64,000 nt of DNA from Gemmobacter megaterium (GCF_900156815.1 NZ_FTOT01000003.1:124001-188000); one strand, 5' to 3'. Shown: positions 33,483 through 42,155, numbered from the stretch's first letter. Numbers and translations are program-made. Notes: a model not told the origin generated them from the letters alone.

Positions 33483-33808
33483 GGACGCACCAGCGCGCTG
33501 TGCGGGGCAGAGGCGAGCCGCAGAAACATCCGGTCCTCGCGCCGGATAAACTGTTCGCGGCGGGCAAAGTCGTAATTCTCGCGGCCTGCCGGATCTGCGG
33601 CAAGCCGCGCGCGATAGGCTTCATAGGCGGCAAGGGACTCGATGTGATAGATGCCATAGGCGATGGTGCTCGATCCTTCATGCGGTGCGAAATATCCGAC
33701 CAGATCGGCGCCGCAGCGCGGTATGGCCTCGCCCCAGGTGCGCGCGTAGCGATCAAAGCACTGATGCTTGAAAGGGTCGATTTCGTAACGGATGAAACAG
33801 GTGATCAT
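33479..33808 (-). CDS. NIPSNAP-family protein
   Basis: A 109-residue dimeric alpha/beta-barrel protein of the NIPSNAP group (MITCFIRYEIDPFKHQCFDRYARTWGEAIPRCGADLVGYF, STIAYGIYHIESLAAYEAYRARL). Functions in bacteria are mostly unknown; some relatives bind aldehydes or heme-like ligands. ATG 33808 has CGGAG upstream; the larger open frame to 34153 overlaps the ArsR gene and is not real. First gene of a two-gene unit with the ABM protein, divergent from an ArsR regulator. Confidence 0.85.
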   Translation of the reverse strand: MITCFIRYEIDPFKHQCFDRYARTWGEAIPRCGADLVGYFAPHEGSSTIAYGIYHIESLAAYEAYRARLAADPAGRENYDFARREQFIRREDRMFLRLASAPHSALVRP

Positions 33809-33872
33809 GGGGACTCCGTGCCAGATTGCCCCGGAACCGGGGTGCCTTTCCCTAGCATCGGCACGCGCGCGG

Positions 33873-33896
33873 ATGTTTCGGCCATGGCCGAAGCAT
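33873..33896. promoter_or_regulatory. 24-bp near-perfect palindrome, candidate ArsR operator
   Basis: TTCGGCCATGGCCGAA (33877-33892) is a perfect 16-bp palindrome, and ATG...CAT extends the symmetry to 33873-33896 with one mismatched pair. It lies 65 bp from the NIPSNAP start and 42 bp from the ArsR start in the divergent promoter region. A second inverted repeat, CCCCGG-AA-CCGGGG, lies at 33829-33842. Confidence 0.55.
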
Positions 33897-33937
33897 TGCG
33901 CACTGACGGCAGGCGCGGTGGATGATAGACTTGGCGC

Positions 33938-34648
33938 ATGGCAAACTTGGGTTCGGGGATGACTCTTGCAGAGGTGGCACGCCTGATCGGCGATCCGGCG
34001 CGGGCCAATATGCTGGCCGCGCTGATGGGCGGTCAGGCCCTGACAGCGGGCGAGCTTGCCTGGCACGCCGGGGTAACGGCCCAGACCACCAGCGGCCATC
34101 TGGCACGGATGACCGATGCGGCGTTGCTGGCGGTCGAGAAACAGGGGCGGCACCGCTATTACCGGCTGGCAAGTCCCGAGGTGGCACAGGCGATCCAGGC
34201 CCTGATGGCGCTGGCGTCAGGGGGCCCGCGACGCCACCGCCCGACCGGACCCAGGGACGAGGCCCTGCGCCTTGCCCGCACTTGTTACGACCATATGGCG
34301 GGGCGTCTTGCATTGGCCATCGCCGACAGTCTGGTGCGGCAGGGGCATGTGATCCTGTCGGATGGCGCCGGTCTGGTCACCGACGAGGGGGGCGCGTTCT
34401 TTGCGACCCTTGGCATCGAGGTCGCGGCGCTGCCATCGCGGCGCCCCCTGTGTCGCACCTGTCTGGACTGGAGCGAGCGGCGCCCGCACATCGCCGGACA
34501 CCTGGGCGCCGCGATTCTGCTTCTGGCGACAGAGCGGGGATGGGTCGCGCGCAGAGCTGACAGCCGCGCCCTGCGCGTGACTCGCGCCGGGGAAAGCGGC
34601 TTTGCATCCACCTTTCGCCTGCCGACGGATTGGCGCGACTTTCCCTGA
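33938..34648 (+). CDS. ArsR-family winged-helix regulator
   Basis: A 236-residue regulator. N-terminal winged helix: LAEVARLIGDPARANMLAALMGGQALTAGELAWHAGVTAQTTSGHLARMTDAALLAVEKQGRHRYYRLA. The longer C-terminal domain contains RPTGPRDEALRLARTCYDHMAGRLA and LCRTCLDWSERRPHIAGHLGAA, typical of an ArsR subgroup with two conserved Cys that may sense metal, thiol or organic ligand. Divergent from the NIPSNAP/ABM pair, which it probably controls through the palindrome at 33873-33896. Confidence 0.9.
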   Translation: MANLGSGMTLAEVARLIGDPARANMLAALMGGQALTAGELAWHAGVTAQTTSGHLARMTDAALLAVEKQGRHRYYRLASPEVAQAIQALMALASGGPRRHRPTGPRDEALRLARTCYDHMAGRLALAIADSLVRQGHVILSDGAGLVTDEGGAFFATLGIEVAALPSRRPLCRTCLDWSERRPHIAGHLGAAILLLATERGWVARRADSRALRVTRAGESGFASTFRLPTDWRDFP

Positions 34649-34788
34649 GGCGTCCGGGGGCGCCCTGCCTGGCCTGTCGTACCCGGTGCGGGCCGAGGTC
34701 GGGGTCGCTGCGCCAGCATGACGAGGGGTCAGCCACGGCGCGGCAGGCGCGCGCACCTGCGCCGTGTCGCGTTTCGCAGGCATCTGAT

Positions 34789-34828
34789 CTGTCACGCAAA
34801 CTTTGTATCTGCGTCACGCATCTGACAC
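34789..34828. promoter_or_regulatory. Pho-box-like repeats before the Ugp-type operon
   Basis: CTGTCACGCA (34789-34798), GCGTCACGCA (34811-34820) and CTGACAC (34822-34828) are spaced about two 11-bp Pho-box units apart; the consensus half-site is CTGTCAT. They lie 43 to 82 bp upstream of the transporter ATPase start. Ugp systems are classic PhoB targets, so phosphate-starvation control is likely. Confidence 0.45.
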
Positions 34829-34870
34829 AGCCAACCGGCAGATAGCCCCCAATGAACCGGGGGACGTTGG

Positions 34871-36019
34871 ATGGAACCGCAATCGCTTGAGCTGACCGGG
34901 GTCGGCAAGGGCTTTGGCGCAGAGGATGTGCTGCGCTCGATCGACCTGGCGATCCGGCCGGGGGAATTCCTGTCGCTGGTGGGCATGTCGGGCTGCGGCA
35001 AATCCACGTTGCTGCGCATCATAGCGGGGCTGGAAACGCCCGACCGGGGCCGCTTCACCATCGGCGGGCAGGATGTCACCGCGCTGGACCCCGCCGACCG
35101 CAACCTTGCCATGGTGTTCCAGAGCTACGCGCTCTACCCCCATATGACCGTGCGGCAGAACATCGCCACGCCGCTGCGGATGCGGCAATTGTCACAGGTG
35201 GCGCGGCTGCCGGTGCTGGGGCGGCTGGTGCCGGGCCGTGCGGCGGCCATGGCCCGGATCGGGGTGCAGGTGGCCGAAGCGGCCGAGACCCTGCAGATCG
35301 GCCATCTGCTCGACCGCAAGCCGGCCGAGCTATCCGGTGGGCAACGGCAGCGGGTGGCGCTGGCCCGTGCGCTGGTGCGCGATCCGGCGGCTTTTCTGAT
35401 GGACGAACCGCTGTCGAATCTGGATGCCAAGCTGCGTGCCCATATGCGCAGCGAACTGGCGGCATTGCATCGGCGGCTGGGGGCGACATTCGTCTATGTC
35501 ACCCATGACCAGATCGAGGCGATGACCATGTCCGACCGCATCGCGCTGATGCAGGCGGGGCAGATCGAACAACTGGGCACACCGACCGAACTGTATGAAC
35601 GCCCCGCCACGCTGACCGTGGCGCGGTTCATCGGGACACCGGCCATCAACCTGCTGCCCGCCGAAGTGGACAGCGCCGGGCGTGTGCGGGTGCTGGGCCT
35701 CGAGACCGGGCTGAGCGCCCCGCGCGGGGCCACCGGGGCGGCCACGCTGGGCGTGCGGCCCGAGGATCTGCGCCCTGGCCGTGGCGGTATCCGCGCCCGC
35801 GTGCTGCATACCGAACACCATGGTGCGGACCGCTATGTCTCTGTCCTGCCCGAAGGTCTTGCGGACAGGCCGCTGACCCTGCGCCTGGCCGCCGGGGCGA
35901 GCCTGCCTGCCGATGCCGACGGGCGGCTGCATCTGGCCTTTGTGGCAGAGCGCGCGCATCTGTTCGGGGCCGATGGTGTCCGGCTGGATTGCCATGTCGA
36001 TGCGCGGGTTTCGGCATGA
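34871..36019 (+). CDS. ugpC: Glycerol-3-phosphate-type ABC transporter ATP-binding protein
   Basis: A 382-residue ATPase of the MalK/UgpC group with a C-terminal OB/TOBE regulatory part. Walker A LVGMSGCGKSTLL, Q-loop VFQSYALYPHMTV, signature LSGGQRQRVALARAL, Walker B AFLMDEPLSNLD, switch YVTHDQIEAMTMSDRI and the family tail with LGVRPEDLRPG. A spacer of about 25 residues before the signature is longer than usual for MalK (LRMRQLSQVARLPVLGRL). The permease start overlaps its stop (ATGA). First gene of the operon, which is an unusual position for the ATPase of a Ugp system. Confidence 0.9.
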   Translation: MEPQSLELTGVGKGFGAEDVLRSIDLAIRPGEFLSLVGMSGCGKSTLLRIIAGLETPDRGRFTIGGQDVTALDPADRNLAMVFQSYALYPHMTVRQNIATPLRMRQLSQVARLPVLGRLVPGRAAAMARIGVQVAEAAETLQIGHLLDRKPAELSGGQRQRVALARALVRDPAAFLMDEPLSNLDAKLRAHMRSELAALHRRLGATFVYVTHDQIEAMTMSDRIALMQAGQIEQLGTPTELYERPATLTVARFIGTPAINLLPAEVDSAGRVRVLGLETGLSAPRGATGAATLGVRPEDLRPGRGGIRARVLHTEHHGADRYVSVLPEGLADRPLTLRLAAGASLPADADGRLHLAFVAERAHLFGADGVRLDCHVDARVSA

Positions 36020-36918
36020 CACTGGCCGAACGTCTTGCCCCCGTCCGCCGCCGGGGCCACAGCCGGGCTGTGATCGGGCTTGCCTTTGCCGCACCGGCGG
36101 TTCTTCTGTTGCTGGCGATCTATATTCTGCCGCTCGTCGCGCTGACCGGCTTCAGCCTGACCGACTATCGGCTGGGTGCCCTCTCGACCGAGTTCACCGG
36201 GACAGCGAATTTCCGCCGTGCCTTTGGCGATCCGGTGTTCCTGCGGGCGCTGCGCAATACGGTGCTGTATGCGGCCATCGTGATACCGCTGGGGGTGGGG
36301 CTGGCGCTTGGTATTGCGCTGCTTGTGCATTCCCGCACCCGGTCGCGCGGAATATGGGAGATCGCCTATTTCCTGCCCGTCACCGCCACACTGGTGGCCA
36401 TGGCCACCGTGTGGCAATTCGTCCTGCACCCGTCGCTGGGGCCGGTGAATGCCGCCATCCGCTGGTTCGGGTTCGAGCCGGTGTCATTCCTGGCCGATCC
36501 GGCGCTGATCATTCCGACGATGGCGATGATCGGGGTCTGGCAGGTGCTGGGCTTCAACATGGTGCTGTTCCTGGCAGGGCTGACCGGCGTGCCAAAGGAT
36601 CTGTACGAGGCCGCGCGGCTGGATGGCGCACGCAGCCCGCTGGATCGGTTTCTGACCGTGACCTGGCCATTGCTGGGGCCGACCACGATGTTCGTGGCCG
36701 TCACCACCTCGATTTCCGCCTTCAAGGTGTTCGAGACGGTCGCGGTCCTGACCAAGGGACGGTCAGGGTCCGAGGTGCTGCTGTATGCGATCTATCTCGA
36801 AGGGTTCGAATATGCCGAAACGGGCTATGCCGCCGCGCTGACGCTGCTGTTTCTGGCCATCGTTCTGGTGCTGTCCATCGGGCAGACCCTGCATCTGGAT
36901 CGAAAGGTGCACTACTGA
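36016..36918 (+). CDS. ugpA: Sugar/glycerol-phosphate ABC transporter permease (UgpA-like)
   Basis: A 300-residue inner membrane subunit with six hydrophobic helices (AVIGLAFAAPAVLLLLAIYILPLVAL first). The EAA loop facing the ATPase is LYEAARLDGARSPLDRFLTVTWPLL. FKVFETVAVLTKGRSGSEVLLYAIYLEGFEYAETGYAAA is typical of UgpA and MalF-like permeases. The longer frame starting at 35989 is dismissed because ATG 36016 overlaps the ATPase stop. The second permease begins in its stop codon. Confidence 0.9.
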   Translation: MTLAERLAPVRRRGHSRAVIGLAFAAPAVLLLLAIYILPLVALTGFSLTDYRLGALSTEFTGTANFRRAFGDPVFLRALRNTVLYAAIVIPLGVGLALGIALLVHSRTRSRGIWEIAYFLPVTATLVAMATVWQFVLHPSLGPVNAAIRWFGFEPVSFLADPALIIPTMAMIGVWQVLGFNMVLFLAGLTGVPKDLYEAARLDGARSPLDRFLTVTWPLLGPTTMFVAVTTSISAFKVFETVAVLTKGRSGSEVLLYAIYLEGFEYAETGYAAALTLLFLAIVLVLSIGQTLHLDRKVHY

Positions 36919-37739
36919 TGCCGGTGTTCCGTCGCCTTCTGCCCCTGCTGCTGCTTGGTCTGGGGGCCATCTTTGCGCTGCTGCCGTTCTATTGGATGGT
37001 CCTGACCTCGATCCGGCCCCCGGCAGAGATTTTCAACATCTCGCTCTGGCCGGTGCCACAGGATTTCCACGCGGCCGAGAACTACGCCAAGGCGGCGAGT
37101 GCCGTGCCGATGGCGCGGCTGATGCTGAACGGGGCCATCGTCTGTCTGGGCATTCTGGTGGTGCAGGTGGCCACCGCCGTTCCGGCCGCCTTTGCCCTGG
37201 CCAAGCTGCGGTTTCCGGGCCAGCGGCTGTTCCTGACGCTGGTGATCGCCGCGCTGTGCGTGCCGATGCAGGCGTTGGCACTGCCGCTGTATGTCGGGCT
37301 GGCCTCGGCCAGGTTGCTGAACACCTATTTCGCGCTGATGGCGCCGTTCTTCTTGTCGGTTTTTGCGATCTTCCTGTTCCGGCAATCCTTCCGGTCCTAT
37401 CCCGACGAGATCATCGAGGCGGCGCGGCTTGACGGGTTTTCCTGGATGGAAATCTGCTGGGGCCTGGTGCTGCGCGGCTCGTTGCCGGCGCTGGCGGCGT
37501 TTTCGGTGTTCTCCATCGTTGCGCATTGGAACGACCTGTACTGGCCGCTGATCGTCGTGACCGACATCGCCTATGCGCCGCCACCGCTTGGGGTGCTGTT
37601 CTTTGCCGATGCGGAATCGGGCGCGGACTACGGCGCGCTGATGGCCGGGGCCGCGATGATCACGGCGCCCATGGTTCTGTGTTTTCTGTTCGCCCGCCGC
37701 CAGTTCATCGCGGGCATCACCATGACCGGGGTGAAATGA
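36918..37739 (+). CDS. ugpE: Sugar/glycerol-phosphate ABC transporter permease (UgpE-like)
   Basis: A 273-residue permease with six helices. N-terminus LPLLLLGLGAIFALLPFYWMVLTSIRPPAEIF and EAA loop IEAARLDGFSWMEICWGLVLRGSLPALA are typical of UgpE and MalG-type subunits; the C-terminal RRQFIAGITMTGVK tail is the conserved family end. Overlaps the UgpA stop by one base. A binding protein gene follows after 41 bp, separated by an AACGGAG site. Confidence 0.9.
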   Translation: MPVFRRLLPLLLLGLGAIFALLPFYWMVLTSIRPPAEIFNISLWPVPQDFHAAENYAKAASAVPMARLMLNGAIVCLGILVVQVATAVPAAFALAKLRFPGQRLFLTLVIAALCVPMQALALPLYVGLASARLLNTYFALMAPFFLSVFAIFLFRQSFRSYPDEIIEAARLDGFSWMEICWGLVLRGSLPALAAFSVFSIVAHWNDLYWPLIVVTDIAYAPPPLGVLFFADAESGADYGALMAGAAMITAPMVLCFLFARRQFIAGITMTGVK

Positions 37740-37780
37740 TGCCCGGTTCCCCCTCTCAACCCGACAGAACGGAGTCCCCA

Positions 37781-39061
37781 ATGTCGTTTGCCACCCATCT
37801 TGCTGCCGGAACCCTGGCGCTTGGCCTTGCCCTGCCGGGCGTGGCCGCCGCCGAGGTCACGTTGAACGTGCTTTACAATCTGCCGGGTTTCACCCGCTTT
37901 CACCAGCCGATCGCCGAGGAATTCCAGAAGCGCCACCCCGATATCAAGATCAACTTTCTGGCGCCTGCCCCTGACTACAATGCCGGCCACCAGCAGGTGT
38001 TGCGCGCCGCGGTGACGGGCGATGCGCCGGATGTGTTCTTTTCCGGCTATCACCTGTTGTCCGAACTGACCGGGACGCTGTCCAGGCGCGGACAGATCAC
38101 CGACCTCAAGCCCTTTATCGAGGCCGAGGGCGGGCAGGCGTTTCTGGACGCCAACTTCACGCCCCAGATGGCGGCGCTGGGGGTGATCGGCGGGGTGCAA
38201 TACGGCCTGCCGGTCAATGCCTCGTCGCCGATCATGTACGTCAACCCCGATCTGGTGCGCAAAGGCGGCGGCGATCCCGACAACATGCCCACCACCTGGA
38301 ACGAACTGATCGAACTGGCCGCCCGGATCAAGGCGGCCGTGCCCGAGGCGGCCGGAATGGCCTATGACATCGGCGGCTGGCCGGATGACTGGCTGTGGCA
38401 GGCGATGGTCTATCAACAGGGCGGCGATCTGACCGATCCCGCGACCGGCAAGGTGGCCTTTGACAATGACATCGGCCTGAACGCCCTGACCTATTTCCGC
38501 CGCTTCGTGACCGAGGGCGGGCAGGCGATGCTGGACTGGGACCAATCGCGCCAGCAGTTCGGCGCAGGGCTGACCGGCTTCATCTTCTCGACCCCGGCCC
38601 ATGTGCAGACCATTCAGGGGCTGGTGGGCGACCGCTTCCCGCTGCAAACCACCACCTTCCCGCTGGACAATGCGGATGCGGGCGGCGTGCCGACCGGCGG
38701 CAATGCCATCGTGCTGCTGACCCAGGACGAGGCGCGGCAGAAGGCAGCCTGGGAATATGCCAAATTCGTCACCGGCCCCGAGGCGCAGAACATCGTGGTG
38801 CGTATCACCGGCTATTTGCCCACCAACATCCGCGCAACGGGCGAAGAGTTCCTGGCCCCCTACTACAAGGAAAACCCCAACGTGGCGACCGCCGCGCGCC
38901 AGGCTGATCGGTCGCGTCCCTGGGCGGGCTATCCGGGCGGGGATTCGGTGCGCATCTGGCGGACCCAGCGCGACATCATCGGCACGGTGATGCGCGGCGA
39001 GATCACGCCCGAGGAAGGGCTCAGGCAGATGGTCGAACAGACCAATGCGCTGATGAAATAA
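37781..39061 (+). CDS. ugpB: Glycerol-3-phosphate-type periplasmic binding protein
   Basis: A 426-residue family 1 solute-binding protein with Sec signal peptide (HLAAGTLALGLALPGVAAA). The mature part starts EVTLNVLYNLPGFTRFHQPIAEEFQKRHP, then FSGYHLLSELTGTLSRRGQITDLKPF, YGLPVNASSPIMYVNPDLVRKGGG, SRQQFGAGLTGFIFSTPAHV. It aligns with UgpB-like proteins in layout; glycerophosphocholine and G3P are the likely ligands given the phosphodiesterase gene downstream. Neither the ligand nor the Pho link has direct evidence. Confidence 0.88.
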   Translation: MSFATHLAAGTLALGLALPGVAAAEVTLNVLYNLPGFTRFHQPIAEEFQKRHPDIKINFLAPAPDYNAGHQQVLRAAVTGDAPDVFFSGYHLLSELTGTLSRRGQITDLKPFIEAEGGQAFLDANFTPQMAALGVIGGVQYGLPVNASSPIMYVNPDLVRKGGGDPDNMPTTWNELIELAARIKAAVPEAAGMAYDIGGWPDDWLWQAMVYQQGGDLTDPATGKVAFDNDIGLNALTYFRRFVTEGGQAMLDWDQSRQQFGAGLTGFIFSTPAHVQTIQGLVGDRFPLQTTTFPLDNADAGGVPTGGNAIVLLTQDEARQKAAWEYAKFVTGPEAQNIVVRITGYLPTNIRATGEEFLAPYYKENPNVATAARQADRSRPWAGYPGGDSVRIWRTQRDIIGTVMRGEITPEEGLRQMVEQTNALMK

Positions 39062-39081
39062 CCCCGGCCCCGGCGCCGGAC

Positions 39082-39106
39082 GGGCGGGGGCCATGTGCCC
39101 CCGCCC
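39082..39106. repeat. Strong hairpin between binding protein and phosphodiesterase genes
   Basis: GGGCGGGGGC and GCCCCCGCCC form perfect 10-bp arms with a five-base loop, 20 bp after the binding-protein stop. A short T-run (CCTTTTC) lies about 6 bases after it. It could be a partial terminator or a stabilising hairpin for the upstream mRNA. Confidence 0.5.
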
Positions 39107-39128
39107 CATGCCTTTTCAGGAACCCGCC

Positions 39129-39923
39129 ATGAAGATCCTGCAAATCACCGATACCCATCTGCTGCCCCCCCGCGCAACGCTGCACGGCATCGACCCGGCC
39201 GTTCAACTGGCGCGGGTGGTAGAGGACATTCTTGCCCATCACGCCGATGCCGATCTGGTCACCGTTACCGGCGACCTGTGCAACGATGGCGAACCCGCCG
39301 CCTATGCGCTGCTGCGCGAGATCCTAGCGCCGCTGCCCTGCCCCGTGCGGCTGCTGCTGGGCAATCACGATGCGCGCCCCGCCTTTCGCGCGGCGTTTCC
39401 CGAGCATCCGGCCGATGACAGCGGCTTTGTGCAATCCTGGCTGGATACGCCCCGTGGCCGGCTGCTGTTTCTGGACAGCCACCACCCCGACACCATCGGC
39501 GGACGGTATTGCGCCGCACGTCAGGGCTGGCTGGAAACCGCGCTGCATGGCGCCGGGCCGGTCGTGGTATTCATTCACCATCCGCCGGTGCCCGATGGTC
39601 TGGCGCATTTCGACGCCATCCGCCTGCATGACATGGCGGCCGTCACCGGCCCGCTGCGCACCCATGCGCCGGGTGTGGTGCATGTGGTCTTTGGCCATAT
39701 CCATGTCCCGCTGGCGGGGACCAGCCCCGAGGGTTTTGCCTATAGCGCCGGGCAGTCCTGCGCGCACCGCTTTGTCACGGCACCGGATGATCCGACGCCG
39801 TGGTGGACCGAGGGTCCGCCCTGCTACCGCATCCTGATGTGGGATGACCTGGGCTTTCGCGCCTATGGCGTTCAGGTCGGCGAACGGCGGATCGCGCGCA
39901 GCGTATATTGCGCCGGGCCCTGA
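39129..39923 (+). CDS. Metallophosphoesterase (GpdQ/CpdA-like phosphodiesterase)
   Basis: A 264-residue calcineurin-like enzyme using two metal ions. All metal-ligand motifs are visible: ITDTHL (D-x-H), VTGDLCND (G-D), LLGNHDARP (G-N-H-D), HHPPVPDG, and the C-terminal FGHIHVP (G-H-x-H). The layout matches glycerophosphodiesterase GpdQ and cAMP phosphodiesterase CpdA. Next to a Ugp-type importer, hydrolysis of glycerophosphodiesters to G3P is favoured. ATG 39129 is chosen because the upstream residues of the open frame (from 39093) do not belong to the family. Confidence 0.87.
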   Translation: MKILQITDTHLLPPRATLHGIDPAVQLARVVEDILAHHADADLVTVTGDLCNDGEPAAYALLREILAPLPCPVRLLLGNHDARPAFRAAFPEHPADDSGFVQSWLDTPRGRLLFLDSHHPDTIGGRYCAARQGWLETALHGAGPVVVFIHHPPVPDGLAHFDAIRLHDMAAVTGPLRTHAPGVVHVVFGHIHVPLAGTSPEGFAYSAGQSCAHRFVTAPDDPTPWWTEGPPCYRILMWDDLGFRAYGVQVGERRIARSVYCAGP

Positions 39924-39951
39924 GCGCCGCGGCTGGGCGATCCGGTCCGCC

Positions 39952-41334
39952 TCAGCGCGCAAAGGTCACTTCAAAGACCAGCCCCGCCCCGTCGGAATAG
40001 CACCGCGCCGTTCCACCATGGGCCTTGGCCACATCCGTCACGATGGCCAGGCCCAGGCCGCAGCCTCGGGACTGGTCCTCGTCGAGGCGGTGAAAGCGGT
40101 CAAAGATCCGCTCGCACTGATCGGGTGGAACGCCCGGCCCGTCGTCGCGGAACCGAAGGCTGACCGACTGCGGGTCCAGCGTGATAGACACATCCAGATG
40201 ACCGCCCGGATGCAGCGCATATTTTGCCGCATTGTCCAGCAGGTTCGCCACAAGCTCTTCGATCAGGACCGGGTCGCATTCGACAGGTCTTGGCGTGCCG
40301 ATGACCGAAAAGGCCACGTCAACCCCGCGTCGCAACTGCGCTTCGGCAAAGGCGCGCACCCGGTTCCGGACCAGCGCCACCAGATCGACCTGCTGGACCA
40401 GCACCTTGAGGCTGCGGCCGCGCACCCGTTCGAGTGACAGAAGCTGCGAGGTGAGGCGGCTTGTCGCCCGCGCACTTTCGGCAAGGTCGGCGACGCGGGC
40501 ACGCAGGGCCTGTTCGTTTGGCGCGCTGATCGCGGCTTCGGCCTGGCTCTGGATCGCGGCCACTGGATTGCGCATCTGATGTGCGGCATCCGAGATGAAG
40601 CCGTCGCGCAGCGCAAATGCCTGTGTCAGGCGGTCGAACAGGGAATTTGTCGTCTGCACCAGCGGGCGCAGCTCGGGGGGAACCCAGCGGCGGATCGGGC
40701 GCAGGTCATCGGCACTGCGCTGGCCGATGGCCTCGCGCAGATCCAGCAGGGGTTTCAGGCCAAGCTGGATGCCGAACCACAGGATCAGCACGGCGGTCAG
40801 CAGCACCGACCCCAGCAACAGCATGGACTGGATCACCAGTTCGCGCGACAGGGCAATCCTTTGACCGACATTCTGCCAGACCTCGACGACCACCCAGCCG
40901 CCGAATTGCGGCTCGCTGATGAACTCGCGCAGCGCCACGGCCCGGACGGGGCGCCCCAACGAGACGCTGTCGAAAAAGAACGGCTCGCCGCCCGCCAGAC
41001 TGGCACCGTCCGGCAAGGCGGGCGGATCGGAATATCCGGTGACAAAGCTGCCGCCCGGCCCGGTGATGCGGTAATAGACCGGATCGCCCAGGGCGCTGGT
41101 CAGATCTTCCAGCAACTGTTCGGTCAGCATGTCGCCTTCGGAAATCACCACATCGCGCGAGATCGTCAGGGCGACGACCAGAAGTGTATTGTCATACAAC
41201 TCCTGTGACAGGCGGTTTGCGGCATGATACCGCGCAAAAGAGGCGGCAACGGCCACTATGACCAGCGGCAGGATCAGCAGCGCGAACAGCCGCCCGCGCA
41301 GTGACAGGCGGGGCAGTCTCCGGCGGCGGGGCAT
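39952..41334 (-). CDS. tctE: Sensor histidine kinase (TctE-like)
   Basis: A 460-residue membrane kinase that likely senses extracytoplasmic tricarboxylates. N-terminal helix (LRGRLFALLILPLVIVAVAASF), periplasmic domain of about 125 residues, second helix (SMLLLGSVLLTAVLILWFGIQLGL), then HAMP-like linker, the HisKA H-box DAAHQMRNPVAAIQ and ATPase motifs: N box LVANLLDNAAKYA, G1 FRDDGPGVP and G2 CGLGLAIV. The ATG at 41334 overlaps the response-regulator stop (TGATG), so both are one transcription unit. Divergent from the tct transporter genes it probably controls. Confidence 0.9.
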   Translation of the reverse strand: MPRRRRLPRLSLRGRLFALLILPLVIVAVAASFARYHAANRLSQELYDNTLLVVALTISRDVVISEGDMLTEQLLEDLTSALGDPVYYRITGPGGSFVTGYSDPPALPDGASLAGGEPFFFDSVSLGRPVRAVALREFISEPQFGGWVVVEVWQNVGQRIALSRELVIQSMLLLGSVLLTAVLILWFGIQLGLKPLLDLREAIGQRSADDLRPIRRWVPPELRPLVQTTNSLFDRLTQAFALRDGFISDAAHQMRNPVAAIQSQAEAAISAPNEQALRARVADLAESARATSRLTSQLLSLERVRGRSLKVLVQQVDLVALVRNRVRAFAEAQLRRGVDVAFSVIGTPRPVECDPVLIEELVANLLDNAAKYALHPGGHLDVSITLDPQSVSLRFRDDGPGVPPDQCERIFDRFHRLDEDQSRGCGLGLAIVTDVAKAHGGTARCYSDGAGLVFEVTFAR

Positions 41335-41999
41335 CAACCGCCGTCCAGCATGTAGCCCAGGCCGCGTGCGGTGCGGATCGCCACGTCCGACCCGTCGATC
41401 TTGCGGCGCAGGCGGGATATCAGCAGTTCCACGGCGTTGCCTTCGACATCCGCGCCGGTGCCATACAGCGCATCGGCGATCCGGTCCTTTTCGATCAGTC
41501 GCCCGCGATGCGCCAGCAACAGCTCGAACAGCGCCAGTTCGCGGCGCGGCAGGTCCAGGTCGCGCCCGTCCAGTTGAACGGCGCGCTGTTCGCGGTCATA
41601 GACCAGCCGCCCGATGGTTTCGCGCAACGGGGCCACCTCGGGGCGCCGCCGCGTCAGCGCCCGCAGCCGCGCGAACAGTTCTTCCATCTCGAAGGGCTTG
41701 ACCAGATAATCATCTGCCCCGGCGTCCAGCCCCTCGACCCGCTCGGAGGTCTTGCCGCGCGCGGTCAGGATCAGTACCGGCGTCGTATCGCCCCGCGCGC
41801 GCATCCGGCGCGTGATCTCGATTCCCGACAGACGGGGCAGATTCACATCCAGGATGGCAACATCGGTGGTGGCGGTGGTCAGAAAGACATCGGCGTCGGC
41901 GCCATCATCCAGATGGTCCACGGCATGGCCCTGATCCTTCAGGGCATTTTCGATGCCTTTGGCCAGGTTGTGATTGTCCTCGACAAGGATGACCCGCAT
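41334..41999 (-). CDS. tctD: OmpR-family response regulator (TctD-like)
   Basis: A 221-residue regulator. Receiver domain with the acid pocket VEDN, phospho-acceptor Asp51 in AILDVNLPRLSG, Thr in LILTARG and Lys in YLVKPFEM. C-terminal winged helix: RELALFELLLAHRGRLIEKDRIADALYG, NAVELLISRLRRKIDGSDVAIRTARGLGYML. ATG 41999 is the natural start; the larger open frame beyond it is not coding. It is divergent from the tctC gene, 156 bp away, and most likely activates that operon in response to citrate- or tricarballylate-like compounds. Confidence 0.92.
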   Translation of the reverse strand: MRVILVEDNHNLAKGIENALKDQGHAVDHLDDGADADVFLTTATTDVAILDVNLPRLSGIEITRRMRARGDTTPVLILTARGKTSERVEGLDAGADDYLVKPFEMEELFARLRALTRRRPEVAPLRETIGRLVYDREQRAVQLDGRDLDLPRRELALFELLLAHRGRLIEKDRIADALYGTGADVEGNAVELLISRLRRKIDGSDVAIRTARGLGYMLDGG

Positions 42000-42062
42000 T
42001 GGTGCAAAATTCCCGTGACGGACAGCTTCCCGACAGGAACAGTCCATAGTGTCGCTGATCAA

Positions 42063-42093
42063 GCCGGGCTTCGGAGGAGAAATCAAGCCCGGC
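42063..42093. promoter_or_regulatory. 9-bp-arm inverted repeat in the tctD-tctC divergent region
   Basis: GCCGGGCTT (42063-42071) and AAGCCCGGC (42085-42093) form perfect arms around a 13-base spacer, 63 bp before the tctC start. ATCAAG occurs just before the first arm and again overlapping the second. It may be an operator or a leader hairpin of the tctC mRNA. Confidence 0.4.
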
Positions 42094-42155
42094 GTGGCGC
42101 CAGTCGCCCTTCGCGTAGAGGGAGACGGCGTGTTTGGCATGAAGGGGAGGACGAC

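Noticed and set aside
33479-34153. 224-codon version of the NIPSNAP gene
   Set aside because: The extra N-terminal part would cover the divergent promoter and the start of the ArsR gene, and lacks family features; ATG 33808 with a ribosome site is adequate.
35913-36918. N-terminal extension of the UgpE-like permease (frame from 35913)
   Set aside because: It runs through the whole UgpA-like gene in another frame; the ATG at 36918 next to the UgpA stop is the proper start.
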